Numbered from the stretch's first letter, positions 17,403 to 26,610 are shown. The stretch: DNA of 37,978 nt from Clostridiaceae bacterium (GCA_012719645.1 JAAXZX010000098.1:1-37978); one strand, 5' to 3'. Notes: generated by a model from the letters alone, not told the origin. Made by a program: numbers and translations.

Positions 17403-19514
17403 TTGAAGTTCTTCAAAGCCATACGCGAACTTTTCAGCAGAATTGGAAAGGGTCCTTCAAACTGGTTTTACAGCATAAGGACCAAACTCATTGCAGCTGT
17501 CGCTGTCATGATCATCCCCATCCTATTCCTCGGCCTTTTCTCATATAACAGCGCATTCAAATCCATCAGGGAGACAGCTGAAAACTCTATTTCCGGGACC
17601 ATGCAACAGACCGGCAAATACTTGGAGCTATCCCTCTCGAACATTGCCGCCGACTGCAACCAGATTGTGATGAGCGACGTCTTTATAAAACATATCACAT
17701 CGAGGGATGACGATATTGTCAACTATACCGGGGTTGACGCCTTCGTCAAGGACGTAAAAAGGAAAAACGCTTTCATTGACGATATCATCATACTCCTTGA
17801 CGGCAAAAGGCCGATATCTGCCACCGACAGGAAGGTTAACAAAAATGCCCTTACAAACATAGAGGGAGGGCATCTGATGGTTCTGGCAAAGAACAAAAAC
17901 GGAGTCCCATCCTGGATCGGTTCCCTTTATGAACTCGAAGGACAGATATCGGATATACCGTCCTACTCGATGGCCTTGGTAAGACTTATTAAAGATCCCT
18001 ATTCTCCGGAAGCGAAAGGCATAATCGCCATCACCATAAAGCCCGGTCTGATATCCGAGGCCATTGAAGATATCAACCTGGGGCAAAATAGCGAATTGCA
18101 CCTGATAAGCCCGGACAAAAGGGATATTGCCTATCGCATGCAGGACGGGGAGAACCGGGAACTGGACACATCGGTACCGGAAAACCAGCTGATAAACACG
18201 GGCCTTTATTCTGAAATCGTTTCCGGTAAAGAAACGACCGGATCCGGCATAGTAAAGTACAAACACGATGATTACCTGGCTTTGTACAACAAAATAGGAG
18301 AAACAGGGTATGTGCTTGCCGGGCTTGCCCCAACATCCAACTTCTCGGATATGGCTTCCAGCATACGTTTGCTAACCATTATAGCCACTATTCTGGGTGT
18401 GGTGTTTGCAATTGCGATCGGTCTTTTCCTGGCCATAATCATGGGGAATGCCGTGAGAGCCATCATTGAGGTGTCGAACAAGGCTGCCGAAGGTGACCTG
18501 ACCGTCAGTTACGCAAGGGTGAGGAGGGACGAGTTCGGCATTCTGGCGAGAGCGTTCAACCGCATGCTGGAAAATATGAGGGGCATGATTGGCAAATCCT
18601 CGGAATCAGCCATGAATGTTAATGAATCAGCCGGAACCATAGCTGCCACATCCAGAAAGGCTGCAATGACTGCCCGTGAGTTCGCCAGGACTGTGGAGGA
18701 AATAGCTGGCGGGGCGGCGAATCAGGCTAATGAGGCTGATCAGTGCAATAAGAAAATGGAGGGTCTGGGAGAGAGGATCAATGCCGTTTCAGAGCATGCC
18801 AGGGAAATAGGCGAGTTTACCGCTGATACAGCCCGCCTTACAAAGCTTGGCCTGTCCAGGGTGAGGAATCTTGAAGAGGCAGCAAGGGAAAGCACTGAAA
18901 TTACGCAGGGTATCATCTCTGATATCCAGACCCTGGATGAAAACTCGGAGTCCATTGGCAATATCATAGAGGTTATAGACAGGATTTCCGACCAAACCAA
19001 CCTGCTTGCCCTGAACGCGGCTATTGAAGCTGCCCGGGCGGGGGATGCCGGCAGAGGTTTCGCGGTCGTAGCCGACGAGATCAGAAAGTTGGCAGAGCAG
19101 ACGGTATCAGCCACAAGAGAGATAGACAGAATTATCAGGGACAACCGTAACCAGACTGCCCTAGTGGCAAAAAGGGCCCTTTCAGCCAATGATATCATCG
19201 AATCGCAGAATAAAGCGGTGGCGGACACTTCGGAAGCATTCAGCAGGATATCTGCTTCCATGGAACAGCTTGCCGGCAAGGTCGAAAATATCTTAAGCGG
19301 CGTCGCCGATATGGAGAGCTACAAAGACGAAGCGATGTTTGCGATACAGAACATCAACGCAGTATCCCAGCAAATCGCCGCATCTACACAGGAGATGACC
19401 GCGTCATCCCAGGAGCAGCTTGCAGGAATTGAGGAACTGTCAAAATATGCGCAGCAGCTTGAAGATATCGCAAAAGTGCTCAGCGATTCCATAAGCAGGT
19501 TCAGGGTGGCATAA
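17403..19514 (+). CDS. Methyl-accepting chemotaxis protein
   Basis: 703-aa transmembrane chemoreceptor. TM1 (about 26-46), an extracellular sensor of about 270 residues (Cache-like length; ligand unknown), TM2 (about 320-345), HAMP (about 345-398, with [15 protein letters not shown]), and a cytoplasmic signalling domain whose tip [20 protein letters not shown] then [25 protein letters not shown] is canonical (about 515-560). The C-terminus lacks the CheR-tethering NWETF-type pentapeptide. The start is uncertain: TTG 17403 gives the best N-terminus, with a basic cytoplasmic leader before TM1, but its ribosome binding site is poor and no nearby ATG precedes TM1. The gene stands alone, ending at the strong terminator 19566. 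No che or flagellar genes are in the window. Confidence 0.93.
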   Translation: MKFFKAIRELFSRIGKGPSNWFYSIRTKLIAAVAVMIIPILFLGLFSYNSAFKSIRETAENSISGTMQQTGKYLELSLSNIAADCNQIVMSDVFIKHITSRDDDIVNYTGVDAFVKDVKRKNAFIDDIIILLDGKRPISATDRKVNKNALTNIEGGHLMVLAKNKNGVPSWIGSLYELEGQISDIPSYSMALVRLIKDPYSPEAKGIIAITIKPGLISEAIEDINLGQNSELHLISPDKRDIAYRMQDGENRELDTSVPENQLINTGLYSEIVSGKETTGSGIVKYKHDDYLALYNKIGETGYVLAGLAPTSNFSDMASSIRLLTIIATILGVVFAIAIGLFLAIIMGNAVRAIIEVSNKAAEGDLTVSYARVRRDEFGILARAFNRMLENMRGMIGKSSESAMNVNESAGTIAATSRKAAMTAREFARTVEEIAGGAANQANEADQCNKKMEGLGERINAVSEHAREIGEFTADTARLTKLGLSRVRNLEEAARESTEITQGIISDIQTLDENSESIGNIIEVIDRISDQTNLLALNAAIEAARAGDAGRGFAVVADEIRKLAEQTVSATREIDRIIRDNRNQTALVAKRALSANDIIESQNKAVADTSEAFSRISASMEQLAGKVENILSGVADMESYKDEAMFAIQNINAVSQQIAASTQEMTASSQEQLAGIEELSKYAQQLEDIAKVLSDSISRFRVA

Positions 19515-19565
19515 GGAGCGGTCCGTACACTTTTGGACACGGCCCGAACAACACCGGATATGAGC

Positions 19566-19597
19566 AAACCCCCGGAACAACCGTTCCGGGGGTTTTT
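19566..19597. terminator. Bidirectional terminator (MCP / tRNA-Val)
   Basis: Perfect 13-bp stem AAACCCCCGGAAC (19566-19578) / GTTCCGGGGGTTT (19583-19595), loop AACC, followed by more T on the plus strand. It terminates the chemotaxis gene. On the minus strand it lies right after the tRNA CCA end, with only three T residues. Confidence 0.92.
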
Positions 19598-19672
19598 GGT
19601 GGGACTTACTGGACTCGAACCAGTGACCCCTACAATGTGAGTGTAGTGCTCTCCCAGCTGAGCTAAAATCCC
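19597..19672 (-). tRNA. tRNA-Val (anticodon CAC)
   Basis: 76-nt cloverleaf with the 3' CCA encoded. Acceptor GGGATTT/AAGTCCC (one U-G wobble), D-arm GCTC-AGCTGGGA-GAGC, anticodon stem CTACA/TGTAG with loop CTCACAT (anticodon CAC, reads GUG), 5-nt variable loop GGGTC, T-arm ACTGG-TTCGAGT-CCAGT, discriminator A. It is a single tRNA gene with its own promoter and a shared terminator. Confidence 0.97.
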
Positions 19673-19681
19673 GACATAGCG

Positions 19682-19710
19682 ATTATACAGCACTCCCGAG
19701 CAAAAATCAA
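19682..19710 (-). promoter_or_regulatory. Promoter of tRNA-Val
   Basis: Read on the minus strand: TTGATT (19710-19705), 17-bp spacer, TATAAT (19687-19682). The -10 ends nine bases before the mature 5' end, so the primary transcript has almost no leader. Confidence 0.85.
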
Positions 19711-19893
19711 TGAGGCGTTTTTCCCATCAGGGACCGATTTTCCGGTCTTCCTGCAAAATTGACCAAAAAATCCTCCCCATAGGTCTTAAATATGCGCAAA
19801 TGCACATAGAAAACACGGATATGGAGATGTAGATTGGATGTATACCACTGATTATAATGCCATGTTTCATGGTTTGCAAAGGAGCGCGTGGAA

Positions 19894-20877
19894 ATGAAAG
19901 TCGGACTGGCCTATGATCTGATGGATGATTACCTCGCGGAGGGATTCAGCATGGAGGAAGCCGCTGAATTTGACCGTGCGGAAACCATATCCGGAATTGA
20001 ATCAACCCTAAATGAACTGGGTTATGAAACCGAGAGGATAGGAAATATAAAGGCGCTTGTCAGAATGCTGTCAGAGGGCAGAAGGTGGGACCTGGTTTTC
20101 AATATCTGCGAAGGCGTGTACGGCATGGGTCGTGAAGCGCAGGTACCAGCCCTCCTGGAAGCCTATGGAATCCCCTGCACCTTTTCCGATCCGGCAATTC
20201 TGGCCTTGGCGCTTAATAAGGCGCTGACAAAGAGGATTGTCAGGGATCTGGGCATTCCCACCCCGGATTTTGCGGTGGTTGAATGCGAGGAGGACACCGA
20301 TAACCTGGATCTGCCATTCCCGCTTTTCGCAAAACCTGTTGCCGAGGGGACCAGCAAGGGGGTCGGTTCTGCCTCCCTGATTGAAAACAAGGCCGATCTG
20401 AAACGCGTTTGCGGAGAACTCCTGGAAAAGTTCAAACAGCCTGTGCTGGTGGAGGAGTTCCTGCCGGGCAGGGAGTTCACCGTGGGTATTATCGGGACCG
20501 GGAAATCGGCCAGGGTTCTTGGAGCCATAGAGGTGCTGATAAGGGATAATTCGGATGATGCCATCTATTCCTGGGAGAACAAGGAGTACTTCGAGGAGAG
20601 GGTAGAATACAGAAAGGTTGATGACCGGCTGCTCGCACAGTGCGGAAAACTGGCTCTGAAGGCCTGGAGAGGCCTGGGCTGCCGGGATTGCGGCCGCATG
20701 GATTTCCGCATGGATGCTGACGGACGGCTTTCCTTCCTGGAGGTAAATCCCCTGGCCGGGCTGAACCCCATTCGATCCGACCTCCCGTTTATTTGCAAAT
20801 ATTACGGGATATCATACAGGGAACTGATAGGCATGATCATGGATTCCGTGCTGGAAAGGATGAAAAAACAGCAATAA
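19894..20877 (+). CDS. D-alanine-D-alanine ligase-like ATP-grasp enzyme
   Basis: 327-aa ATP-grasp ligase. Such enzymes activate a carboxylate with ATP and join it to an amine. The N-domain (about 1-95) resembles Ddl (KVGLAYDL, then DLVFNICEGVYGMGREAQVPALLE). The grasp domains carry LNKALTKRIVRDLGIPTPDF, FAKPVAEGTSKGVG, VLVEEFLPGREFTVGI and the metal-binding CGRMDFRMDADGRLSFLEVNPLAGLNP. The start ATG 19894 has AAAGGAG at nine bases; a GTG at 19888 is too close to that site. Length and motifs fit Ddl, but the internal substrate region differs from housekeeping Ddl and no cell-wall genes adjoin. The next gene, 200 bp downstream, is a lysine 2,3-aminomutase, which suggests a ligase for a small amino-acid conjugate. 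The true substrate is unknown. Confidence 0.85.
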   Translation: MKVGLAYDLMDDYLAEGFSMEEAAEFDRAETISGIESTLNELGYETERIGNIKALVRMLSEGRRWDLVFNICEGVYGMGREAQVPALLEAYGIPCTFSDPAILALALNKALTKRIVRDLGIPTPDFAVVECEEDTDNLDLPFPLFAKPVAEGTSKGVGSASLIENKADLKRVCGELLEKFKQPVLVEEFLPGREFTVGIIGTGKSARVLGAIEVLIRDNSDDAIYSWENKEYFEERVEYRKVDDRLLAQCGKLALKAWRGLGCRDCGRMDFRMDADGRLSFLEVNPLAGLNPIRSDLPFICKYYGISYRELIGMIMDSVLERMKKQQ

Positions 20878-21077
20878 TGCGGGAAAAAGGATAATACCGG
20901 GAACTAATCATCATATGGGAGTCAAAACAGGTCAATAAGGATCAAATTCGGGTTTAATTGGCATTTACAAAAAGGTCAGCCTGTTCCATACTTGATTCGG
21001 ATTTAACCTGCAGGTAAGTCCACGTTCCGGACCAGTACCGCTGAAACACAATTTTTAACGGAGAAGAGGTCTTAGCA

Positions 21078-22241
21078 ATGGAAAATAGCAGTGACAGCCC
21101 AAACCCGGAGCCTGAAGGGCAAGAGGAGGAAGAAAAGGCTGAAAAATGGTCTGACTGGAAGTGGCAGTTGAAAAACAGGATCATGTCTGTAGGCAGGCTA
21201 CCCCGCCCATCCCATACCCACAATGTTGACGAGAAAATCATTTCGAGAGTAACAGATGTTTTTCCCATGGCAGTTACCCCTTACTATGCTTCCCTCATCG
21301 ACTGGGAGGATGAAAACGATCCAATAAGGATGCAGTGCATACCCGACGAGCGGGAACTCATTTCAGGACGAGGGGAGATGGAGGACCCGCTGCGGGAGGA
21401 GTCCTACTCGCCCATGCCGTCCATCGTACACCGCTATCCTGACAGGGTCCTGTTTCTTGTGACGATGAAGTGTTCCACCTACTGCCGCCATTGCACAAGG
21501 AAAAGAAAGGTGGGGGACAGGAATGCCGAAATCACTGCCCAGGACATCAGAAATGGCATTGAATACATAAGAAAGCATGAAGAAGTACGCGATGTACTGA
21601 TATCCGGGGGAGATCCGTTCACCCTGAGCGACCAGGCCCTGGACCGGATACTCGGTGCGGTCAGGGCGATCCCCCACGTGGAAGTTATAAGGATCGGAAC
21701 GCGGACTCCCGTGGTTTTGCCCCAAAGGATAACCGAGTCCCTTGTCAGCGTGCTGAAGAAATACCATCCCTTATGGATAAACACCCACTTCAACCATCCC
21801 AGGGAGATTACACCCGAATCTGAAAAGGCTCTGGCCAGGCTGGCCGATGCCGGTATACCCCTTGGCAACCAGACCGTCCTGCTCAAGGGTGTCAACGATT
21901 CGCCGGAGATCCTTAAGGAACTGTTCCATCTGCTGGTGAAGAACAGGGTCCGTCCCTACTATCTCTATCATTGCGACTATTCGCGCGGGATTCAGCATTT
22001 CAGGACCCCGGTCTGCAGAGGAATCGAGATACTGGAAAAGCTGATCGGTTATACTTCAGGCTTTGCCATCCCCCTGTACGTGGTTGATGTAACAGGAGGG
22101 GGCGGCAAGATCCCGCTGCTTCCCAATTATTGCATCGAGAAATCGGATACGGGTATGACCCTGAGGAACTTCGAGGGGAATATCTATCATGTGGAACAGG
22201 ACCAGGAATACAGGGTGCCCGTTTCCACAGACGCAGGGTAA
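21078..22241 (+). CDS. kamA: Lysine 2,3-aminomutase (KamA family radical SAM)
   Basis: 387-aa radical SAM, PLP-dependent aminomutase that interconverts L-alpha-lysine and L-beta-lysine. The radical SAM cluster motif is C132-x3-C136-x2-C139 (KCSTYCRHCTRKRK). The residues that read lysine in the C. subterminale enzyme (D293, D330, and PLP lysine K337) correspond here to D300 (YHCDYS), D337 (VVDVTGGGG) and K344, all shifted by exactly seven. Glutamate 2,3-aminomutases replace both aspartates, so lysine is the likely substrate. The N-terminus has an acidic extension of about 20 residues (PEPEGQEEEEKAEK). The C-terminal NFEGNIYHVEQDQEY is typical. The upstream gene is an ATP-grasp ligase. No beta-lysine acetyltransferase (ablB) and no kamDE genes are adjacent, so neither the osmolyte route nor lysine fermentation is directly indicated. 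Confidence 0.9.
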   Translation: MENSSDSPNPEPEGQEEEEKAEKWSDWKWQLKNRIMSVGRLPRPSHTHNVDEKIISRVTDVFPMAVTPYYASLIDWEDENDPIRMQCIPDERELISGRGEMEDPLREESYSPMPSIVHRYPDRVLFLVTMKCSTYCRHCTRKRKVGDRNAEITAQDIRNGIEYIRKHEEVRDVLISGGDPFTLSDQALDRILGAVRAIPHVEVIRIGTRTPVVLPQRITESLVSVLKKYHPLWINTHFNHPREITPESEKALARLADAGIPLGNQTVLLKGVNDSPEILKELFHLLVKNRVRPYYLYHCDYSRGIQHFRTPVCRGIEILEKLIGYTSGFAIPLYVVDVTGGGGKIPLLPNYCIEKSDTGMTLRNFEGNIYHVEQDQEYRVPVSTDAG

Positions 22242-22243
22242 GG

Positions 22244-22326
22244 ACAAACCAGGGGGACAGACAAACCAGGGGGACGGTTCCTGTGGTCTGACAAATCATT
22301 CAAACCAAGGGGACGGTTCCTGTGGT
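22244..22326. repeat. Direct repeats containing GGGGACGGTTCCTGTGGT
   Basis: A 15-bp word ACAAACCAGGGGGAC occurs at 22244-22258 and again at 22261-22275. The longer 26-bp unit ending GACGGTTCCTGTGGT occurs at 22262-22287 and 22301-22326 with one mismatch. It starts two bases after the kamA stop. The sequence type resembles short dispersed repeats that I recall from clostridial intergenic regions. Confidence 0.75.
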
Positions 22327-22334
22327 AAATGCAA

Positions 22335-22373
22335 GAGATTGCTTCGTCGGCTGAAGCCTCCTCGCAATGACAC
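22335..22373. repeat. REP-like palindromic element
   Basis: Reading on the minus strand it is GTGTCATTGCGAGGAGGC, a short TTCA, then GCCGACGAAGCAATCTC. This is the widespread element built around CATTGCGAGGAG and GACGAAGCAATC found in intergenic DNA of many phyla. Imperfect inverted arms (ATTGC/GCAAT and GGCT-GA-AGCC) are present. A truncated copy of the CTCGCAATGA end recurs at 22386-22395. Confidence 0.7.
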
Positions 22374-22701
22374 GAAAATACACTACTCGCAATGAAACCA
22401 GGAATAGATAACTCATAAAATCTGCAAGGACTTACAAGGAGACGTGCTGTTTCTGTCTCGAGTGACTCCGCATATTGGAGGAGAGAATTTAGGGGTTGGA
22501 AGTTAGAGTATAGCTTAACGAAACGTATTGAAATTAGTCTAACCTCGAACATCTATTCTCCAACCTCTCACATCCTGGCATCTCACCTCTATTTACGAGG
22601 ACTGAAGGAGAGACTGAACAGCACGGCTGTATCACGCATTAACATGGGGTGGCATTGCAGAGATTGCCGCGCTTTTTGTGAGTATGGAGTTGCACCCGGT
22701 A
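22374..22701. other. Intergenic DNA without a gene
   Basis: No credible coding frame was found. The stretch contains degenerate purine-rich words (GGTTGGAAGTTAGAG near 22494 and, on the minus strand, GGATGTGAGAGGTTGGAGAA near 22550-22578) related to the 25-bp repeats at 6991-7065. It separates two convergent transcription units. No clear terminator was found for either. Confidence 0.5.
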
Positions 22702-24102
22702 TCAGAACCCGAAATAGTTTTTGGCGTTGTAATAGGCGATGTCCCGCACCATTCCGCCCATAATGTCCATATCGTTCGGGGCCTCTCCGGCTTCCACCCA
22801 GGTTCCCAGCATATTGCAGAGGATCCTCCTGAAATACTCATGCCTGGTATAGGAAAGGAAGCTTCTTGAATCGGTGAGCATGCCCACGAACCGGCGCAGC
22901 AGTCCCATACTGGCCAGAGCGGTCATCTGGCGGACCACGCCGTCCTTCTGGTCGTTGAACCACCAGCCGGAACCAAACTGGATCTTGCCGGGAATACCAT
23001 CGCCCTGGAAGCACCCTGCCAGGGTGGCTATCATTTCATTGTCCCGCGGGTTTATGACATAAAGGATGGTTTTGGGCAGAAGGCCGTGCCTGTCGAGGGT
23101 ATCCATGAATTTTGCCAGAGGCTGGGAGTATGTATAATCCGACATCATGTCATACCCTGTGTTGGGACCCAGCTTTTCAAACATCCGGGTGTTGTTGTCC
23201 CTCTGTGTGCCGATATGGAGCTGCATGACCCATCCCCATTCGGCATACTGGCTCCCCAGGAAAAGCATGGTCCTCGTCTTGAACATGGCGATCTCACGGT
23301 CGGTCAGTTTCTGGCCATCCAGGGCTTTCCTGAAGACTTCGTCAGCTTCCTTTTCAGTACCCGTCACGAATACCGGGGGTTCCACCGCATGGTCCGACAG
23401 CCGGCACCCGTTTTCATGGAAAAAAGCAATCCTGCTTTCAAGGGCGGCATAAAAGTCGTCAATGCTGCGGATGGGCATGTTGGAGGCCAATGAAAGCAAT
23501 TGGACGTAATCCCTGAAGTCCCACTTTTCTATATTTACAGCCCTGTCGGGCCTGAAGGCGGGCAGGACCCTGACATCAAAAGAAGGGTCTTCCCTGATCT
23601 GTTTATGGTATTCGAGGGTATCGGCCGGGTCATCGGTGGTGCAGATAACCTCAACATTTGACTTCTTTATTATGCCCCTGGCCGAGAAATCAGGCTGGCT
23701 GAGCCTCTTGTTGCAGCGCTCCCATATCTCCTCGGCGTTATCAGGCCCCAGGAGCTTGTCAATATCGAAATATCGCAAAAGTTCCAGGTGGGTCCAGTGG
23801 TAGAGCGGATTGCCTACAAGGTATGGCATGGTTTCGGCCCACCTGAGGAATTTCTCCTTGTCCGGAGCGTTTCCGGTGATCTCATCTTCATCGACGCCGT
23901 TGGCCCTCATGGCGCGCCACTTGTAGTGATCACCGCCAAGCCATACCTCGGTGATGCTGCGGTACCTTTTATCCTGCGCGATTTCCTTCGGATCCAGGTG
24001 GCAGTGGTAATCAATGATGGGCAAATCCTTCGCGTATTCATGGTACAGGATCCTGGCCGTCTTGTTTTGAAGCAGAAAATCCTCATGGATAAAATTGCGC
24101 AT
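22702..24102 (-). CDS. uxaC: Glucuronate (uronate) isomerase
   Basis: 466-aa metal-dependent amidohydrolase-fold isomerase that converts D-glucuronate to D-fructuronate (and galacturonate to tagaturonate), the first step of intracellular uronate breakdown. Recognised segments are the N-terminal PIIDYHCHLDPKEIA metal site, EVWLGGDHYKWRAMRANGV, TTDDPADTLEYH, MQLHIGTQRDNN, and the C-terminal GMLTDSRSFLSYTRHEYFRRILC. The length is the usual one. The start is ATG 24102 with AAGGAG eight bases before; an in-frame GTG at 24111 lies within that site and is rejected. It is the last gene of the cluster, 64 bp after uxuB. No terminator is evident downstream. Confidence 0.95.
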   Translation of the reverse strand: MRNFIHEDFLLQNKTARILYHEYAKDLPIIDYHCHLDPKEIAQDKRYRSITEVWLGGDHYKWRAMRANGVDEDEITGNAPDKEKFLRWAETMPYLVGNPLYHWTHLELLRYFDIDKLLGPDNAEEIWERCNKRLSQPDFSARGIIKKSNVEVICTTDDPADTLEYHKQIREDPSFDVRVLPAFRPDRAVNIEKWDFRDYVQLLSLASNMPIRSIDDFYAALESRIAFFHENGCRLSDHAVEPPVFVTGTEKEADEVFRKALDGQKLTDREIAMFKTRTMLFLGSQYAEWGWVMQLHIGTQRDNNTRMFEKLGPNTGYDMMSDYTYSQPLAKFMDTLDRHGLLPKTILYVINPRDNEMIATLAGCFQGDGIPGKIQFGSGWWFNDQKDGVVRQMTALASMGLLRRFVGMLTDSRSFLSYTRHEYFRRILCNMLGTWVEAGEAPNDMDIMGGMVRDIAYYNAKNYFGF

Positions 24103-24166
24103 GCCAACCACTCCTTGTATTGATAATTATGACATGCCTTCATTGCCTTTTCCGCAGAAAATCCGA

Positions 24167-25798
24167 TTATACGCCAAGAAGTCTTCCCAGGAGCTTTCTC
24201 ACCGCCCCGGCGCCTGAAACCATCTCTGTAAAACAGGAAAGAACCTTTTCAGCCAGGCCGGCATCATAAAGGCTGACAGCGAACAGCCTGGCGTCGCTGA
24301 GGACAGGACGCAGCCGGTCCCCGAAGGGCCCCGGAGATCCCAGCGTGATACCATCAAGGTGCTTCCTTAGATGGTCCAGCAGGGGATCCGGGCTTGGATC
24401 AAAGGGCCTGCCTTCGTCATCGATGCCCAGAAGGTACCTTAGCCAGGCGGCAAAGACAAGGGGTATATAGTTCAAATCCGAAGCATTCATGCCGGGACGT
24501 TGCATGTAAGCCTTGATGGTCTCGCCGAAGCGAATGGGAATCTTCTGGGATGTATCGGTGGCGATGCGCTGCGGTGTATCGGGAACGTATTTATTTGGCA
24601 GCCGTACCTCGATGACCTCCTTCAGGAAGTCCACGGGCCTGATGATGCCCGGGTCAACCACCACTGGCAGGCCTTCGTCATAGCCTATTCTTTCAACCAG
24701 CCTCTTAAGGACCGGGTCTTCCATCTCCGCCGATATGGAGGTATAACCCAGCAGGCAGCCGAATACGGCCAGCGCGGTATGCAGCGGATTCAGGCAGGTG
24801 CAGACCTTCATCTTTTCCACCCTGTTAACCGTTTCCCTGTCGGTGAATATGACACCGGCCTTTTCCAGCGGCGGCCGGCCATTGGGGAACAGGTCCTCGA
24901 TCACAAGGTACTGGGGCTCCTCGGCGTTCACAAAGGGAGCCGCATAGGTTTTTTTATCGGTGCAGATTATCTCTGTATCAGCAAAGCCGTCCTGTTCGAG
25001 CATGGCTTTTATGCTTGCGTCGGGACGGGGAGTAATTTTGTCGATCATGCTCCAGGGGAAGGACACCGATTCGGGATCATCCACATATTCAAGAAAACCG
25101 GGATCGGCCAGACCGTTATTCACCCATTCAACGGCAAAGGTCCTTACAGCATTGCAGAGCTTTTCTCCATTATGGGAACAGTTGTCCATGCTGACCCAGG
25201 CCAGCGGCAGCCTGCCAGCCTTATACCTTTCCCAGCAAAGGGCCGAAACCTTTCCCATGAAGCTCCTGGGCATCCCGGGCCCGTTGCGGAAGTCGTCCAA
25301 AACCGCGGGATAATAATTCCCGTTGGCGTCGGAAACGCTGTATCCTTTCTCGGTAATGGTAAAGCTGGCCATCTGGAGGGACGGATTTCTGAAGATCTCC
25401 CTGAGCCTCTGCCAGTCGGAAGGGGCCTGGGTATCCGCAGCCAGTGATTCCATTATGCTGGCGATGACCTTCTTTTCAATGCGTCCATCGGGTTTCAGCA
25501 CCACAAGAAGACAGAGATCATCATACGGCTTGTACAGCCGATGGATGATCTCATAATCGTATCCTTCACAGACTATTATGCCTTTGTCGCTGTCGCCGGC
25601 ATCCAGCAGCTTCTGCTGCAGCGCGGCCGGAAAGGCTCTGAAGATATTGCCGGCTCCGAAGTGGATCCATATGGGATCTTTGATTGTGGCCTGCCTTGCC
25701 AGGCTGCGGTCGAAAACAGGGAGTTCATAACCGGAGTCCTGCCATCTCTTTCTGTCTGCAAGACCGGCATCACTTAGCTTCAAGGTCTTCATCTCCAT
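24167..25798 (-). CDS. uxuB: Fructuronate reductase / mannonate oxidoreductase
   Basis: 543-aa NAD-dependent member of the mannitol dehydrogenase (polyol-specific long-chain dehydrogenase) family. In this setting it reduces fructuronate to D-mannonate. An N-terminal nucleotide-binding part carries IHFGAGNIFRAFPAALQQ; family segments ITEKGYSV, VSMDNCSHNGEKL and the active-site region MKVCTCLNPLHTALAVFGCLLGY follow. Its length fits the fructuronate reductase branch of this family in Firmicutes (family range about 480-550 aa). The ATG at 25798 sits immediately after the TAA of the regulator gene; a second ATG at 25792 is possible. Neither has a good ribosome binding site, so translation is probably coupled to gntR. 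Context (uxuA, uxaC) selects UxuB over tagaturonate reductase or mannitol dehydrogenase. Confidence 0.9.
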   Translation of the reverse strand: MEMKTLKLSDAGLADRKRWQDSGYELPVFDRSLARQATIKDPIWIHFGAGNIFRAFPAALQQKLLDAGDSDKGIIVCEGYDYEIIHRLYKPYDDLCLLVVLKPDGRIEKKVIASIMESLAADTQAPSDWQRLREIFRNPSLQMASFTITEKGYSVSDANGNYYPAVLDDFRNGPGMPRSFMGKVSALCWERYKAGRLPLAWVSMDNCSHNGEKLCNAVRTFAVEWVNNGLADPGFLEYVDDPESVSFPWSMIDKITPRPDASIKAMLEQDGFADTEIICTDKKTYAAPFVNAEEPQYLVIEDLFPNGRPPLEKAGVIFTDRETVNRVEKMKVCTCLNPLHTALAVFGCLLGYTSISAEMEDPVLKRLVERIGYDEGLPVVVDPGIIRPVDFLKEVIEVRLPNKYVPDTPQRIATDTSQKIPIRFGETIKAYMQRPGMNASDLNYIPLVFAAWLRYLLGIDDEGRPFDPSPDPLLDHLRKHLDGITLGSPGPFGDRLRPVLSDARLFAVSLYDAGLAEKVLSCFTEMVSGAGAVRKLLGRLLGV

Positions 25799-26536
25799 TT
25801 ACAGCATACTTAGAAAATCCTGCATCAGGAAATCGTCATCGGACTGGAGTTTGAAATACTCGGGGTATTTTCCGGTCAATTCCTTCTCCTCGACAATTAT
25901 CCTTGAGGAATGGTCCTTGAAAGCGGCAATGGACTCTTCCACTTTGGACCTTACGATGCAGTCAAGAATTTTTTCATGCTGGTCGATGACCTTGTCTATA
26001 ATGGGCCTCTCCCAGAGGGAGATCAACCTTATGCGCCTGTAATGACCAGACATGCTTTGTATTATCTCCCAGCAGGTTTCCTTCTCGGTGGCGGTAAAGA
26101 AGACTTTGTGGAACTCGTCGTCATATTCCTGGAGGGCGATAAGATCGTTCTTCGCGGCGCATTCCTTCTGTATGTCTATAATGCTTCTCAGTCGGGAGAT
26201 GTCGGATTCCTTCTGTATGCCTATAAACATCTCAATAGCCCGAAGTTCCAGGCTTTCTCGCAGGAACCTCTCTTCTTCCACCCGCTTGAGGTCTATCTTG
26301 GAAACGCTGGTTCCCTTTTGGGGAATCACATCAACCAGACCCTCTTTGGCAAGTTTTATCAGGGCGTCTCTCACAGGGGTCCTGCTCACGTTGAGCTTCT
26401 CGGAAATGGTTTTAATGTTCAGGGGTTCGCCGGGTTTAAGGTTCAGGGTTATAATGTTCTTGCGCAAACTATAGTATACGCCATCCCCGATATTTAAGGA
26501 TGCGTGTTTCGGTAACAGGGTCCTCTCGGAAATCAT
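25799..26536 (-). CDS. GntR family regulator (FadR/FCD type) of uronate genes
   Basis: 245-aa repressor. The N-terminal winged helix (about 15-85: IKTISEKLNVSRTPVRDALIKLAKEGLVDVIPQKG) is typical GntR. The C-terminal all-helical FCD domain (about 90-225) carries the metal or ligand histidine pattern (YDDEFH, HEKI). The start is ATG 26536, seven bases after GAGGAG; the GTG at 26551 lies over that site. The gene lies between uxuA and uxuB and is followed with no gap by uxuB. UxuR/ExuR-type proteins of this class respond to fructuronate or galacturonate; the exact effector here is unknown. Its upstream region has a long imperfect inverted repeat, with an 11-bp core that recurs at the uxuA promoter. 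Confidence 0.9.
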   Translation of the reverse strand: MISERTLLPKHASLNIGDGVYYSLRKNIITLNLKPGEPLNIKTISEKLNVSRTPVRDALIKLAKEGLVDVIPQKGTSVSKIDLKRVEEERFLRESLELRAIEMFIGIQKESDISRLRSIIDIQKECAAKNDLIALQEYDDEFHKVFFTATEKETCWEIIQSMSGHYRRIRLISLWERPIIDKVIDQHEKILDCIVRSKVEESIAAFKDHSSRIIVEEKELTGKYPEYFKLQSDDDFLMQDFLSML

Positions 26537-26573
26537 GGCAAATCTCCTCACTAAGGTAAAATCGGTCGAATAA

Positions 26574-26610
26574 ATACTAATATAGTAATGTGCCAGTTAC
26601 TATTATACTA
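26574..26610. promoter_or_regulatory. Candidate GntR operator upstream of the regulator gene
   Basis: Imperfect inverted repeat: TACTAATATAGTAA (26575-26588), 8-bp spacer, TTACTATTATACTA (26597-26610), 11 of 14 positions symmetric. On the minus strand it holds a TATAAT that could be the gntR -10. The word ATACTAATATA at 26574-26584 is identical to 27857-27867 at the uxuA promoter. Confidence 0.55.

Noticed and set aside
17297-17548. Separate 83-aa ORF overlapping the chemoreceptor start
   Set aside because: It is in another frame of the chemoreceptor gene, has no ribosome binding site and no recognisable sequence.
21078-22241. Glutamate 2,3-aminomutase
   Set aside because: Both aspartates that bind the lysine side chain are kept (D300, D337), whereas glutamate enzymes replace them.
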